DNA of 64,000 bases from JAJTHC01 sp044348005 (GCA_044348005.1 JBIKTR010000010.1:1-64000); one strand, 5' to 3'. Numbered from the stretch's first letter, positions 35,945-45,178 are shown. The notes: generated by a model not told the origin, from the sequence alone. Numbers and translations: made by a program.

Positions 35945-36973
35945 ATGTCTACTTCAAATGTGTCAACGTCTCTGAATCCAGTTATTTCTGCACGTCAACA
36001 GTTGCTTTCTGAAAAAGAACGCCTGATGAAAGAAGAAATGCTGTTAGATGAGTACGAAAAAACGCAAATGGCTTACCAAGCCATGAGCGACGCGGCCCAA
36101 GTCTTTGAACAGAAGAAAGCCGAGTATTTACAAGAAGAGTCCCAATACGAAACCCTAGGAAAGTCGATTACTATGACCCAACCCGTTACGGCAGGCAACC
36201 CTGCATCCCTTACACCCAACCCTTTAGCAAACCCTAATACAGGCGTAAATGCTCAAGCCCAAGGGGTCCCTTCTACGGCTCCTACCGCGCCTGCGGCAGG
36301 CCCCCTACCGATTGAAGCCAATTTCAACCCCAATGCGGCCGCTTATTACGGCCCCGGTGGCCCCGGTTATGGCACCAATGCCCCCTTACCTGGTGAAGGC
36401 ATGCCTTATTACCAGCCTTTACCGAATGCGTCTGCCCCGAACACGCCCCCAAGTTCTGGTGTTGGCCCAACAGCAGGCGCCCCCACTCCGCAAGGCGTGC
36501 CGACTCAAGCAAGCCTTCAACAGCAAGCCCAACAAACGCCTGTGACCCCAGCGGATGTCGCTGCGTTGCGTCAGATTTTACAGATGAATCCGCAAACGGC
36601 TCCACAGGCGGCTCAAATTTCGGATGCTGATTTGACGAAACTCCTACAAAGTGATCCTGAAATTGCGGGTGCTGTTAAAGAGTTTCAAGCCATCTCTTCA
36701 GGGGCAACGGCGCCTGCAGGGCCAGCAGGGCAACCCACCGATCCCGCGCAAGCCTTAAAGCTGGCTCAACAAAACCCTGAAGTGATGAAGCAAGCCCAAG
36801 CCATGGTGGCCAGTCTAAGCCCTCAAGAACGCGAAGCCATGATGAAGCAACTGGCCAGTGACCCTGAAGCGCAGGCGATTTTGGCTCAAATGGGCGTGAG
36901 CTTACCTGTTCAAGGTGGCTCCACTCAATCAGGCCCCACCCCAGGTACGCCTGTGCCAGCGCCAAAAGCTTAG
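35945..36973 (+). CDS. Pro/Ala/Gln-rich protein, unknown
   Basis: The 342-residue product has an N-terminal charged helix or coiled coil (about residues 15-75, ARQQLLSEKERLMKEEMLL) and then a long disordered stretch rich in Pro, Ala, Asn and Gly (about 80-200). A helical Gln/Ala-rich part follows, with ADVAALRQILQMNPQTA and repeated NPEVMKQAQAMV/DPEAQAILAQM, similar to STI1-like chaperone-binding segments. The tail is again Pro-rich. No signal or membrane segment is seen. AAGGAAG precedes the ATG. Function unknown. Confidence 0.72.
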   Translation: MSTSNVSTSLNPVISARQQLLSEKERLMKEEMLLDEYEKTQMAYQAMSDAAQVFEQKKAEYLQEESQYETLGKSITMTQPVTAGNPASLTPNPLANPNTGVNAQAQGVPSTAPTAPAAGPLPIEANFNPNAAAYYGPGGPGYGTNAPLPGEGMPYYQPLPNASAPNTPPSSGVGPTAGAPTPQGVPTQASLQQQAQQTPVTPADVAALRQILQMNPQTAPQAAQISDADLTKLLQSDPEIAGAVKEFQAISSGATAPAGPAGQPTDPAQALKLAQQNPEVMKQAQAMVASLSPQEREAMMKQLASDPEAQAILAQMGVSLPVQGGSTQSGPTPGTPVPAPKA

Positions 36974-37035
36974 GTTTCATACCTATCCATTCATTCTCTC
37001 TCTCTCTCTCTCAACATATATCACCATATATGTAC

Positions 37036-37067
37036 AGGCGTGTTTTCAAACAACACGCCTTTTTTTT
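37036..37067 (+). terminator. Intrinsic terminator after the gene at 35945
   Basis: AGGCGTGTT (37036-37044) pairs with AACACGCCT (37052-37060) around a 7-nt loop and is followed by seven T. A (CT)n tract (about 36995-37010) lies just upstream. Confidence 0.88.
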
Positions 37068-37101
37068 ATATATACTATTCTATAAATAAAATACGATCAA
37101 A

Positions 37102-39213
37102 CTAAGGCGTGGGAGCACCACTGGGCGTGGGCGGAAGCGAATCAGCCTCTTCTTTCTTGGGCAGGGGGTCATTCACTGATTTCAACGCGCGACTCGGCGT
37201 TTCTTCAGCGGGGGGGGCAGTCTTGAGCGTTTTTACGGGGGCAGGGGGGGAATCTTGAGGGGCTTCTTCTTCAGGCCCTTCGCTGTTCATTGCGGTGGGA
37301 TCTTCAGTCGATTCAACACCTTCAGGCGGTGGGACGGTTTCATCTGTTGCTTCGGGCGGGGGCGTCTTGGCGTCATCCGCTTTCACTTTAAGGGTCGCCC
37401 GTGTAAAGCCCTTACGAGGGAAACCCGCATGGCTCATATATGAACGCCAAATCACCGCAGGCATGACCCCTCCCGTGAACGTTCGGGGCATGGGGGTGTT
37501 GTCGTCATTGCCCATCCACACGCCTGCCACAACATCAGGGGTGTAGCCAATGAACCAGGCATCTCGATAGTCGTCACTGGTGCCTGTTTTGCCTGCGGCG
37601 GGGCCTCCGTATTGCGCGGCGCGCCCTGTGCCACTGGTAATAACGCTTTGCAACATTTTGGTCATCGTATCCGCAACAGACGCATCCAAGACTTGTAATT
37701 CAACCGGTTCTTGGGTAAAAAAGTTTTCGCCTTGAGGCCCGTCAATGCTTTCAATAAAGTAGGGACTCACTCGCATCCCGTGATTTGACAACGTCCCAAA
37801 GGCCCGAATCAGTTCCACCATGTACATGGAACTGCCTCCTAAGGTGGCGGCAAGGTTGGCATCCACTGGCGAATCAATCCCCATTTCTTTGGCGGTGGCA
37901 ATCACGGACTGAGGAGACAGTTCGTTCATCAATTTAACGGCAATAATGTTGTTAGAAAGGTACAAAGCCTTGGTGAGCGTCATGGCACCGCGAAATTTTT
38001 TGTCGTAATTATGAGGCTTCCATGACCCGTAGCTAATGGGTTCATCGATCCTTACATCGTAAGGAGAATAGCCTTGGCGAATCGCTTCTGTATAAGTAAA
38101 CACTTTAAATAATGAACCAGGGGATCGAGGTGAGCGTTGAATGCGATCATACTGACTTTCTGAAAACTTTTTCCCCCCTTCGTAAGACAAAACCGCCCCT
38201 GTGTGGGTGTCCATCGCCATGAGCATGACTTGGTTTTGCGCCGCCGTGCGTTTATAGCGATTCACCGCGGAGCTAATGGCGTCTTGCGCGGAAGCATTGG
38301 CTTTGGGATCTAAAGTCGTGTAAATGCTCAAGCCCGCTTGCCAAAACTCTTGTTCACTTAAGCCTAGTAATTCTTGGGTTTGTTGACGCACCACCTGATT
38401 GAAATAAGGGGCTTTATCAGTCACTGCAAGGCGTTCAAGGTTGGGTTTGAGCTTTAACGGCGTTTTTTGAAGGACTTTCGCTTCTTCAGCCGTAATCGAT
38501 CGAATTTCAACGAGATTTTGAATGACTTCATTGCGTCGAGCCACCGCTTTTTCAGGCGCCACCATTGGGTTGTAGGCCGAAGGGGCTTGCGGTAATCCAG
38601 CCAGCAAGCAGGCTTCAGCGACGGTTAATTGCTTGGGGGTTTTGTTGAAATACACTTCAGAAGCAGCTTCAATGCCGTAAGCCCCCTGCCCAAAATAGAC
38701 GTAATTCATGTAAAGCTCTAGAATATCGGACTTGCTCAATTCTTGTTCAAGTTGTACCGACAAAATAATTTCCTTGATTTTACGAGAAAAGGTGCGTTCG
38801 TTGTTTAAAAACAATAAGCGAGACAACTGCTGAGTCAAGGTAGAACCGCCTTCTTTGACGCCTCTTCCCTTGGTGTTGCGTAAAATGGCGCGCCCAATGG
38901 CGAGGGGGTCTACGCCTCTGTGAGCGTAAAAACGGCGATCTTCAGTCGCCACAAGGGCTTGCGGGAACGCTGGGGCGATTTCTTCGAGTTTTACGGGGCG
39001 AATACTAAAGCGTTCGTTGCGTAAAATCACGGTTTTTTGGTCGTTGGCATACACCACAGTCGAGTTTTGGGCCGACATAATCTGTGATTTACGTTGGTTA
39101 ATGAGTTCACGCACACTGGGCATGTCTTTGGTCAGTTGCCCCCACGCAATAGCGATCCCGCCAATAATGGCAACCAGTAACAGGGTAACAGTGACACCTA
39201 AAAATTTCCACAT
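37102..39213 (-). CDS. Class A penicillin-binding protein (PBP1a-like)
   Basis: This bifunctional enzyme polymerises and crosslinks peptidoglycan. The 703-residue protein has an N-terminal membrane anchor (about 4-26). The glycosyltransferase domain shows the catalytic Glu in VATEDRRFYAHRG near residue 92, and GGSTLTQQLSR. The transpeptidase domain shows SPGSLFK (the Ser-x-x-Lys nucleophile, about 372), SNN in LYLSNNIIA (about 410), and KTGTSDDYRD (about 546). Residues 625-703 are a disordered Pro/Glu/Ala tail. It is divergently placed from the 21-bp repeat array and the MotB-like gene. Confidence 0.95.
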   Translation of the reverse strand: MWKFLGVTVTLLLVAIIGGIAIAWGQLTKDMPSVRELINQRKSQIMSAQNSTVVYANDQKTVILRNERFSIRPVKLEEIAPAFPQALVATEDRRFYAHRGVDPLAIGRAILRNTKGRGVKEGGSTLTQQLSRLLFLNNERTFSRKIKEIILSVQLEQELSKSDILELYMNYVYFGQGAYGIEAASEVYFNKTPKQLTVAEACLLAGLPQAPSAYNPMVAPEKAVARRNEVIQNLVEIRSITAEEAKVLQKTPLKLKPNLERLAVTDKAPYFNQVVRQQTQELLGLSEQEFWQAGLSIYTTLDPKANASAQDAISSAVNRYKRTAAQNQVMLMAMDTHTGAVLSYEGGKKFSESQYDRIQRSPRSPGSLFKVFTYTEAIRQGYSPYDVRIDEPISYGSWKPHNYDKKFRGAMTLTKALYLSNNIIAVKLMNELSPQSVIATAKEMGIDSPVDANLAATLGGSSMYMVELIRAFGTLSNHGMRVSPYFIESIDGPQGENFFTQEPVELQVLDASVADTMTKMLQSVITSGTGRAAQYGGPAAGKTGTSDDYRDAWFIGYTPDVVAGVWMGNDDNTPMPRTFTGGVMPAVIWRSYMSHAGFPRKGFTRATLKVKADDAKTPPPEATDETVPPPEGVESTEDPTAMNSEGPEEEAPQDSPPAPVKTLKTAPPAEETPSRALKSVNDPLPKKEEADSLPPTPSGAPTP

Positions 39214-39304
39214 AATCTATGGGGCTTCCTTTTTGTGAAGGGGATGAGATCCATCTATGTGTTTCATTCTACACCAAAATTAAAAAAGAAACGCACTTTT
39301 CGAC

Positions 39305-39451
39305 CCACGAAAGTCCGTTTTCTGGCCACGAAAGTCCGATTTTTGGCCACAAAAGTCCGATTTCTGGCCACGAAAGTCCGATTTCTGGCCACGAAAGTCC
39401 AATTTCTGGCCACGAAAGTCCGATTTCTGGCCACGAAAGTCGACTTTTCGA
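39305..39451. repeat. Seven-unit 21-bp tandem repeat array between divergent genes
   Basis: Seven units of CCACGAAAGTCCGATTTCTGG are laid head to tail at 39305, 39326, 39347, 39368, 39389, 39410 and 39431. The inner units differ by at most one or two bases; the last is degenerate. The 14-mer ACTTTTCGACCCAC occurs at each edge (about 39295-39308 and 39443-39456). Because the unit is 21 bp, several frames are open through it on both strands, giving heptapeptides such as GHESPIS. No ribosome site supports these frames. The array may bind a protein, but it could also be a neutral tandem repeat. The whole gap 39214-39685 has no other gene. Confidence 0.9.
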
Positions 39452-39685
39452 CCCACAGAATACCCATTTTTTACTCGATTTTCAAGGAATTTGTGAGAGT
39501 GCGAAGGCTTCTTCAAAAAAGCCACTCTTTTTCAGTATAACGTATTTTTAAGCCCGTTGCCCAGTGGCTAAAACGCACGATTTTGCCCAATCGGATGATT
39601 TTTAAGCCCCCTTGTCTCACGCGCAGGGGCAAGCTCGTTATACTAAAAAAGCATAGCACCCCTTCAGTGAATGAAAGTTCTTTCC

Positions 39686-40825
39686 ATGGCGCGGCACAAA
39701 AAACACCCAGAACATGAAAATTTAGAACGGTGGTTGGTTTCTTACGCAGACTTTATTACCCTGCTGTTTGCCACGTTTACCGCCTTGTACGCCATTGCAC
39801 AATCTAAACTAACAGACGACAACAAAGCCGCCGAAGAAATTAAAAAATCCTTTCAGCAAGAAACGTTGCTCAAAGGCATTGCTTCTGTTTTTCAGGGGCA
39901 AAGCACCCCGACCGACAGGCCCAACCCTGCCTTTGAAGAAACAGGCAAAGGCGAAGGCGTGGTGGGTAAATACGAAAGTTTGATTCTAACCCATGGCGAA
40001 AAAAAGCAAATGGAAGAACTGCTTGAAGAATTGGATGAAGTGGCCAATGAACTGCAACAATATATTGAACAAGCCCTTTCAAGCTCGCCTCAAGATTTTG
40101 CAGAACCCTTAGACGACTTGGCGGGTGTTCCTTTACGGGGTTTAGAAGTTACCTTGCAAGAACGTGGGGTTAAAATTAGTTTTGACAGCCGTTTGCTCTT
40201 CCCCTCAGGGTCTGCCGAATTAAATAGAACAAGTATTCGCTTTTTAGATCAAGTCGCCAGTCGCTTGCTGAAAAGCACGCCCACCCACTTGGTGCATATT
40301 GAAGGGCATACGGATTCTTCGCCCATTTCGGGGCGTTACCCTTCAAACTGGGAACTTTCTTCGGCAAGGGCTTGTGCGGTGGTGCGTCATTTTATCAATC
40401 AACACAAGTTTAACCCGACTGATTTAGCCGCCATTGGCTACGCCGAAAGTCGGCCAGTGACCTCCAATAGCACGGCGCAAAACCGTGCCAAAAACCGACG
40501 CATTGACATTGTTTTACATAGCCGTGAACAAGCACAACAGGTGGATCCCATTCCAGAAGCCCGCCGAGAAAAGGTGTTGATTGACACCACGCATCGCTAT
40601 AGTATTGAAAATAAGGCGGCTCAAGAAGTGATTCCCGTGGTGGTTGAAGAAACACCCAAGTCTCCTTCCATTAAAAAAGCACCTTCTTCTGAACGGATTG
40701 CCAAGAAACCTTCGCCAAAAACGCTTCCTAAAAAAGAACTTAAAATTTTACCGATTAAGGAAGAAATCCATATTCCTATTTATGGGGAACATGGAGAAGT
40801 GCTCAATCATACCGCTTCAAAGTAA
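39686..40825 (+). CDS. MotB-like stator protein with OmpA C-terminal domain
   Basis: I start at MARHKKHPEHENLERWLVSY (39686), the conserved MotB opening; no ATG has a strong ribosome site. The 379-residue product has one membrane segment (DFITLLFATFTALYAIAQ, about 22-39) beginning with the proton-channel Asp22, a linker with coiled-coil helices (to about 150), and an OmpA peptidoglycan-binding domain (about 170-290) with IEGHTDSSPISG and NRAKNRRIDIVL. A basic Pro/Lys-rich tail follows (about 300-379), unusual for MotB. It energises a flagellar or gliding motor with a MotA partner, which is not adjacent. Confidence 0.9.
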   Translation: MARHKKHPEHENLERWLVSYADFITLLFATFTALYAIAQSKLTDDNKAAEEIKKSFQQETLLKGIASVFQGQSTPTDRPNPAFEETGKGEGVVGKYESLILTHGEKKQMEELLEELDEVANELQQYIEQALSSSPQDFAEPLDDLAGVPLRGLEVTLQERGVKISFDSRLLFPSGSAELNRTSIRFLDQVASRLLKSTPTHLVHIEGHTDSSPISGRYPSNWELSSARACAVVRHFINQHKFNPTDLAAIGYAESRPVTSNSTAQNRAKNRRIDIVLHSREQAQQVDPIPEARREKVLIDTTHRYSIENKAAQEVIPVVVEETPKSPSIKKAPSSERIAKKPSPKTLPKKELKILPIKEEIHIPIYGEHGEVLNHTASK

Positions 40826-40912
40826 GCGAACCCTTCTGGCACGTGTTAGGGGATGTGTTTTTAGCTGTTTTTGATGAACAATTTTCTAAAATCCTGCACC
40901 TAAAGGAGTTGC

Positions 40913-41578
40913 TTGGACTTAAAATGGGTCATGCTTATTCGTATGATGAAAAATGCCTTCCAACTCCCCGAAAGCTTCACGTTAGGTTCCCTTCCCTTGA
41001 AGGAAGACCCCGCGCCTTCGCTTTTTCAAGGGCCTTTTCCTAAAATCAGTCAACCCCTCATCAAAGTCTTAAATCTGTTGGACACTCAAACCACCGATGG
41101 GCTTTCGGTTCACTTGCAATCACCCGCCCTAAAGCGTCGTTATTGGCAGCGCCAGCATGCCAAAGAATATGAACGGCTAAAAGCGATCTCCCAGCACGCC
41201 GACTGGATCCGTCAAACGCTTGAAGCCCGTGGGTGCCTTCAATTAAAAAATAGTTTTGATCGAGACATGCTTCACTTAGAACAGCTTGATTATTTGTATG
41301 CGCGCTTAACAACACAAGAAGAAGCGTTGTTGAATGCCTTTGAAACGTGGGTGTTCCAGCAGGTTCAACAGCTACAACGACTATTCAATCGCTTGAAGGC
41401 TTCTGTTAAACAAGGGTGGTATGTTCTGGTGGATGCTGAAGAAAATGGCCGTCACGTCCAAGCCCAACGCCTGTTCCAGCAATGGGTGTTTCACTTGTGT
41501 CAGCGTCATCGGCAAAAGGGTATGGGGGCTGATCTGTTGCAGGAAGTGTATATCTTACAACAGCGTCAAGCCCATTAG
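40913..41578 (+). CDS. Helical protein of unknown function
   Basis: A TTG start at 40913 fits an AAAGGAG five nt upstream; an ATG at 40931 is an alternative. The 221 residues are largely amphipathic helix with many Gln, Arg and Leu (KRRYWQRQHAKEYERLKAIS, LQEVYILQQRQAH). No signal peptide or membrane segment is seen. It is followed 51 nt later by the TOPRIM gene, so the two are probably one operon. I do not recognise a family. Confidence 0.65.
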   Translation: MDLKWVMLIRMMKNAFQLPESFTLGSLPLKEDPAPSLFQGPFPKISQPLIKVLNLLDTQTTDGLSVHLQSPALKRRYWQRQHAKEYERLKAISQHADWIRQTLEARGCLQLKNSFDRDMLHLEQLDYLYARLTTQEEALLNAFETWVFQQVQQLQRLFNRLKASVKQGWYVLVDAEENGRHVQAQRLFQQWVFHLCQRHRQKGMGADLLQEVYILQQRQAH

Positions 41579-41629
41579 GGCTTTTTGGTGTATGCTGGTA
41601 AGGTTACCTTGTGAAATAATGAGACGCCC

Positions 41630-42886
41630 TTGATTCACGGATTTTCACCTTCTGATGTTTTTACCCTTTCCTTTGGCACGTTGAATGGGCATTTGCCGCT
41701 TTCCTTTCGTCCCTTAAATCTGGCTCAAATGGTGTATGTGTTGGATCATGCCTTGCGTTTTAAGTCGCCTCAACAGTTTGACGAACACGTGGCGCGCCCC
41801 CTTTTAGTCAAGCAGTACCAGCCCACGGTTTCAATTCGTTATGATCAACATTTTTTAAAAGAATGCCCTGTGTTGTGGGTGCATTACGCGTTGTATGCCT
41901 TAATTGAAGCGAGTTTGCCTACCGTGGAAGACCCTGACTTAGTCAAGCGTTGCAAGGCCTTTAGCCTGTTGCTAGAACGGCAACGCTTTGCGCAGTGGAA
42001 TGAGTCTTACCTGAGTGATTACTGGAAGGAATCGACCCTGAATTTTAGCGAAGCCATGCTTAAGCATCCTGAAGGGGTGAGTGGGCTTGCCGAGTTAAGG
42101 GAGGTGCTTGACTTGGGTCTGGCTCCTATTGAAATAGAAGAGGCGTTGCCTTCGCCGTTGGGATATTGCGTGTCTTTAGGGATTCTGGCGCCTTGGGGGC
42201 GCTTGTGTCATTATTTGGGGGTGCATACGGCGTTGTATCAGCGTTTTAGCAACCCACAGTTTAAAGAAGTTCCGCGGGCGTTGGCGTTGGCCCATGCTTA
42301 TTTTTCAGAAGCGCCTGCTCCCCTGTACCCCCAGCCCATTCACACCTTGGTTTTGGTTGAAGGCATGACCGAAGAGGTGTTGTTGCCCGCGTTGCTCAAC
42401 ATTGCGGGCGTTTATGAAGGGGTTCGGGTGCAAAGTTGTGGGGGCAAAACGGCGATGCTGGCTCATTATCAACGCATACGCCCTTGGTTTAGCGGACGCG
42501 TTCGCTTGGTGCTAGACGCCGATGCCACGGACATTAGTCGCCCCCTGCAAAAAAGCCTACACCCGCAAGATGCCCTCTACCTTATTCCCCAAGGTGCGAT
42601 TGAAGATTGTTATGAATTGCCCCTGTTTTTAAAGGTCCTTAATCAAGTGCGCCAAGGCTGTTTGCCTCTTACTGCGCAAGACTTTCAAGCCTGGTGCGCT
42701 GCGCATAAGGTCTCTAAGCGCAGTCGCTCTCAGGTGTACCATCGATTTTGGGTGGCTCATGGTTTAGAAGGCTTTGACAAAACGTTTCTTGCCCATCGCA
42801 TTGCCGAAGCCTTAAGGCAAGACCGCCATGCGCTTGAAAAATTACCCAAGGGTTTGTTCGCTTTGCTTGATTTTGTGCTAAAATGA
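41630..42886 (+). CDS. Stand-alone TOPRIM-domain protein (OLD-like), unknown
   Basis: The 418-residue frame is long and of typical composition, but its start is uncertain: the first codon is TTG with no strong ribosome site. The C-terminal half carries a TOPRIM pattern: the Glu in LVLVEGMTEEVLLPAL (about residue 243), the DxD in LVLDADATD (about 293), and a later IEDCYELP. In OLD nucleases this follows an ABC-type ATPase; here the first 230 residues show no Walker motif. It may be a nuclease or primase-like enzyme working with the helical protein upstream. Role unknown. Confidence 0.7.
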   Translation: MIHGFSPSDVFTLSFGTLNGHLPLSFRPLNLAQMVYVLDHALRFKSPQQFDEHVARPLLVKQYQPTVSIRYDQHFLKECPVLWVHYALYALIEASLPTVEDPDLVKRCKAFSLLLERQRFAQWNESYLSDYWKESTLNFSEAMLKHPEGVSGLAELREVLDLGLAPIEIEEALPSPLGYCVSLGILAPWGRLCHYLGVHTALYQRFSNPQFKEVPRALALAHAYFSEAPAPLYPQPIHTLVLVEGMTEEVLLPALLNIAGVYEGVRVQSCGGKTAMLAHYQRIRPWFSGRVRLVLDADATDISRPLQKSLHPQDALYLIPQGAIEDCYELPLFLKVLNQVRQGCLPLTAQDFQAWCAAHKVSKRSRSQVYHRFWVAHGLEGFDKTFLAHRIAEALRQDRHALEKLPKGLFALLDFVLK

Positions 42887-42934
42887 ATCTGTATTCGTTG
42901 AACATGTTGTGATTGTAGGACGCCGTAATACCCC

Positions 42935-45178
42935 ATGCCTAAACCTAAAAGTACCCCTAGCCTAAGCAAAACCAAGACGGCATCCCCCAAGGTGAAAACG
43001 CCTAAACCTGCTGTAGAAGTAGACGTCAAAGCCATTGAAGCGTCTAAAGCAGGCCCAAAAACCCTTGAAAAAGCCTCTCCCAAATCCGCCAAAACCTCCG
43101 TGAAAGAATCGGTGAAATCCAATAGTAAAAGCACTGTTCAAAAAAGTTCTGTTCAAAAAAACACGGCTGAAAAAAACACACCTAAAAAAAACACACCTAA
43201 AGTGAAAGAGGCTTCAAAAGCCCCCGTTAAACCTTCTGCGCTTAAAACGCCTGCTCCCGCAAAAGCGAACAACCCGAAATTCACAGAAAAATCAAACGAT
43301 TCCCCTCCAGCGAGCGTACCTGCCCCAAGCGTTAAAGTCACCGTGATCCAAGAACTCAAAGCACAATTGAGTCGTGCAGGCTTAATCGGTATGGGACGCC
43401 CCCCCCGCGTGGTGGTGGCCTTTTCAGGCGGAAGCGATTCAACCGCCCTGTTGCATGCCTTGGCTCAATTGCGAGACACCGAAGGCCTTGAAGCGTTGGC
43501 GGTGTACTATCACCATAATTGGAGAGGCACCCCCGCCCCTGAGCTCCCGCGGGTGCATAAAAATTGCCAACGCCTGCGGATTCCCTTGGTGTTTGCCCCC
43601 CCCCACCCCGATGAAGAAAAAAGCGAAGTTTCCGCCCGACATTTTCGCTATGAACGCTTGATTGAGGTGGCCACGCAATTTAAGGCCGAAGCCATTTTAA
43701 CGGCCCATCATCAGGACGATCAAATCGAAACGATTTTGTTTCGCATTTTTAGAGGCACCGGCCCTGATGGCTTAGAAGGCATTCAGCGAACCTTGTTTTT
43801 CAAAAAACAGGGAACCGACACCCCGAGCCACATCCCCATTTTGCGCCCTTTTTTAGGCTTAAGCGAACAAGTGCTTTCCCAATACACGCAGGCCCATGAA
43901 CTCCTATTTTTTAAAGATCCTTCAAACACCAATACCCGCTATGCCAGAAATGCCATTCGTCATAATCTTTTACCTGTGATCAAAGCCCAGTTCCCCACTT
44001 ATGAAAAGGCGGTGTTGAAATTGTCTCACTTGGTGGAAGGGGACTTGAGTATTTTGGATCACATTACGCAAAGCCAGTGGCAGGCTCTTGAACTTCATGG
44101 GGCAAGTCCCAGTGTGTTTCAGTGGGGCTCTAAGCGTTCTACCACCTTGTTTTGTCAATTAAGCGTGCCGTATCAGCGTCGCTTGGTGCGTCACCTCTTA
44201 CAGCAATTTAACATTGAAAGTGACTTTGAAGACACCCAACGACTCATTGGCTTTTTGACCCAAGATTTACAGACGTTGCATCTGCATAAGAAAGACAAAC
44301 AAGGCCTGTTTAAACAGCCCAAAGCCTCTGTGAAGATGTCCCTAGGCACCACGCAAGACGGCGACTTACGCTTTTTGTTGCGCTCTAATTCCGCGTTTTG
44401 GATTGAGGTGCATCCGCGTCGTGATCAGGCGTATCGTGAACTGATTGCTCAGCGTGTGGGGGTGCCTTTAAGTGGGGGCGTTGTTACACTGCCGTGGGAT
44501 GCTGGCCAAGCCCTACGGGTGGAGCCTTTCCCCAAGCGAGCGGGTATGTTTGACGTGCGTAAGTTGACCTCCGCCAAATCCAAAGATGTATTGGTGAACT
44601 TGAGCGATTACGCGGGGCAAAGCATCGTATTGCGAACGCGCGAAGCCGGCGATTGGCTCAAGCCCTTGGGCATGAAGGGCAAACGCATGAAGTTAAAAGC
44701 TTTCTTCATCGCACAACGCATTCCTCAAGAACTGCGTGCCGAATGGCCCGTGCTGGCCTGTGGCAGTGAAGTGTTGTGGGTACCGGGTATTGGCGTGAGC
44801 GATTCCTTACGGGTGACGATGAAAGTCCCGCCCACCCACACGTGGATGCTTGGAGACACCGAAGAAGTCACACAACTAAGGACGCTTCGCTTTTTGGAAG
44901 ACCCCAGCACCTTGATTGAAGCCGAAGAAGCCGACCTGCTTGAAGACACTTTAGAAGAATCGCTCGAAGCCGTTTTGGCTGATTCAGCGCCTGAAGATTC
45001 TCTCACAGATCTTTTAGAAGAAGACCCTGAAGGCTTTGATGAAGTCAACCACATTAAAAGCGCCGAACGCTTGATGCTTGAACATGATTTGGATCCCGAT
45101 GAGATTGAAGTGATTGATTTAGAAGAGGTGCTGGATTTAGACGCGTTGCCTGAACCCCCTACAGGTGAACAATCATGA
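42935..45178 (+). CDS. tilS: tRNA(Ile)-lysidine synthase with long N- and C-terminal extensions
   Basis: TilS converts cytidine-34 of the CAU-anticodon tRNA-Ile to lysidine. The PP-loop motif VVAFSGGSDSTALLHAL is near residue 161, with HHQDDQIETILFRIFRG near 255 and the C-terminal TilS domain with REAGDWLKPLGMKGKRMK near 570. The enzyme core spans about residues 130-645. Before it lies a Lys/Pro/Ala/Ser stretch of 130 residues resembling histone H1 tails; after it an acidic Glu/Asp/Leu tail of about 100 residues. Total 747, against about 430-450 usual. It overlaps hpt by 4 bp, the common tilS-hpt pair. Confidence 0.93.
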   Translation: MPKPKSTPSLSKTKTASPKVKTPKPAVEVDVKAIEASKAGPKTLEKASPKSAKTSVKESVKSNSKSTVQKSSVQKNTAEKNTPKKNTPKVKEASKAPVKPSALKTPAPAKANNPKFTEKSNDSPPASVPAPSVKVTVIQELKAQLSRAGLIGMGRPPRVVVAFSGGSDSTALLHALAQLRDTEGLEALAVYYHHNWRGTPAPELPRVHKNCQRLRIPLVFAPPHPDEEKSEVSARHFRYERLIEVATQFKAEAILTAHHQDDQIETILFRIFRGTGPDGLEGIQRTLFFKKQGTDTPSHIPILRPFLGLSEQVLSQYTQAHELLFFKDPSNTNTRYARNAIRHNLLPVIKAQFPTYEKAVLKLSHLVEGDLSILDHITQSQWQALELHGASPSVFQWGSKRSTTLFCQLSVPYQRRLVRHLLQQFNIESDFEDTQRLIGFLTQDLQTLHLHKKDKQGLFKQPKASVKMSLGTTQDGDLRFLLRSNSAFWIEVHPRRDQAYRELIAQRVGVPLSGGVVTLPWDAGQALRVEPFPKRAGMFDVRKLTSAKSKDVLVNLSDYAGQSIVLRTREAGDWLKPLGMKGKRMKLKAFFIAQRIPQELRAEWPVLACGSEVLWVPGIGVSDSLRVTMKVPPTHTWMLGDTEEVTQLRTLRFLEDPSTLIEAEEADLLEDTLEESLEAVLADSAPEDSLTDLLEEDPEGFDEVNHIKSAERLMLEHDLDPDEIEVIDLEEVLDLDALPEPPTGEQS

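Noticed and set aside
39305..39451. CRISPR array
   Set aside because: The units are contiguous with no spacers, and no cas gene is present.
39219..39551. Open frames through the 21-bp array on both strands (for example GHESPIS repeats)
   Set aside because: The frames are open only because the unit is 21 bp and free of stops; none has a ribosome site and they compete in several frames.
39652..39657. TAGCAC before the MotB-like gene
   Set aside because: It is too close to the start and has no second half-site.
42872..42886. TAGCACAAAA at the end of the TOPRIM gene (minus strand)
   Set aside because: It is inside coding sequence and points to no gene; no TTTAAT half-site follows.
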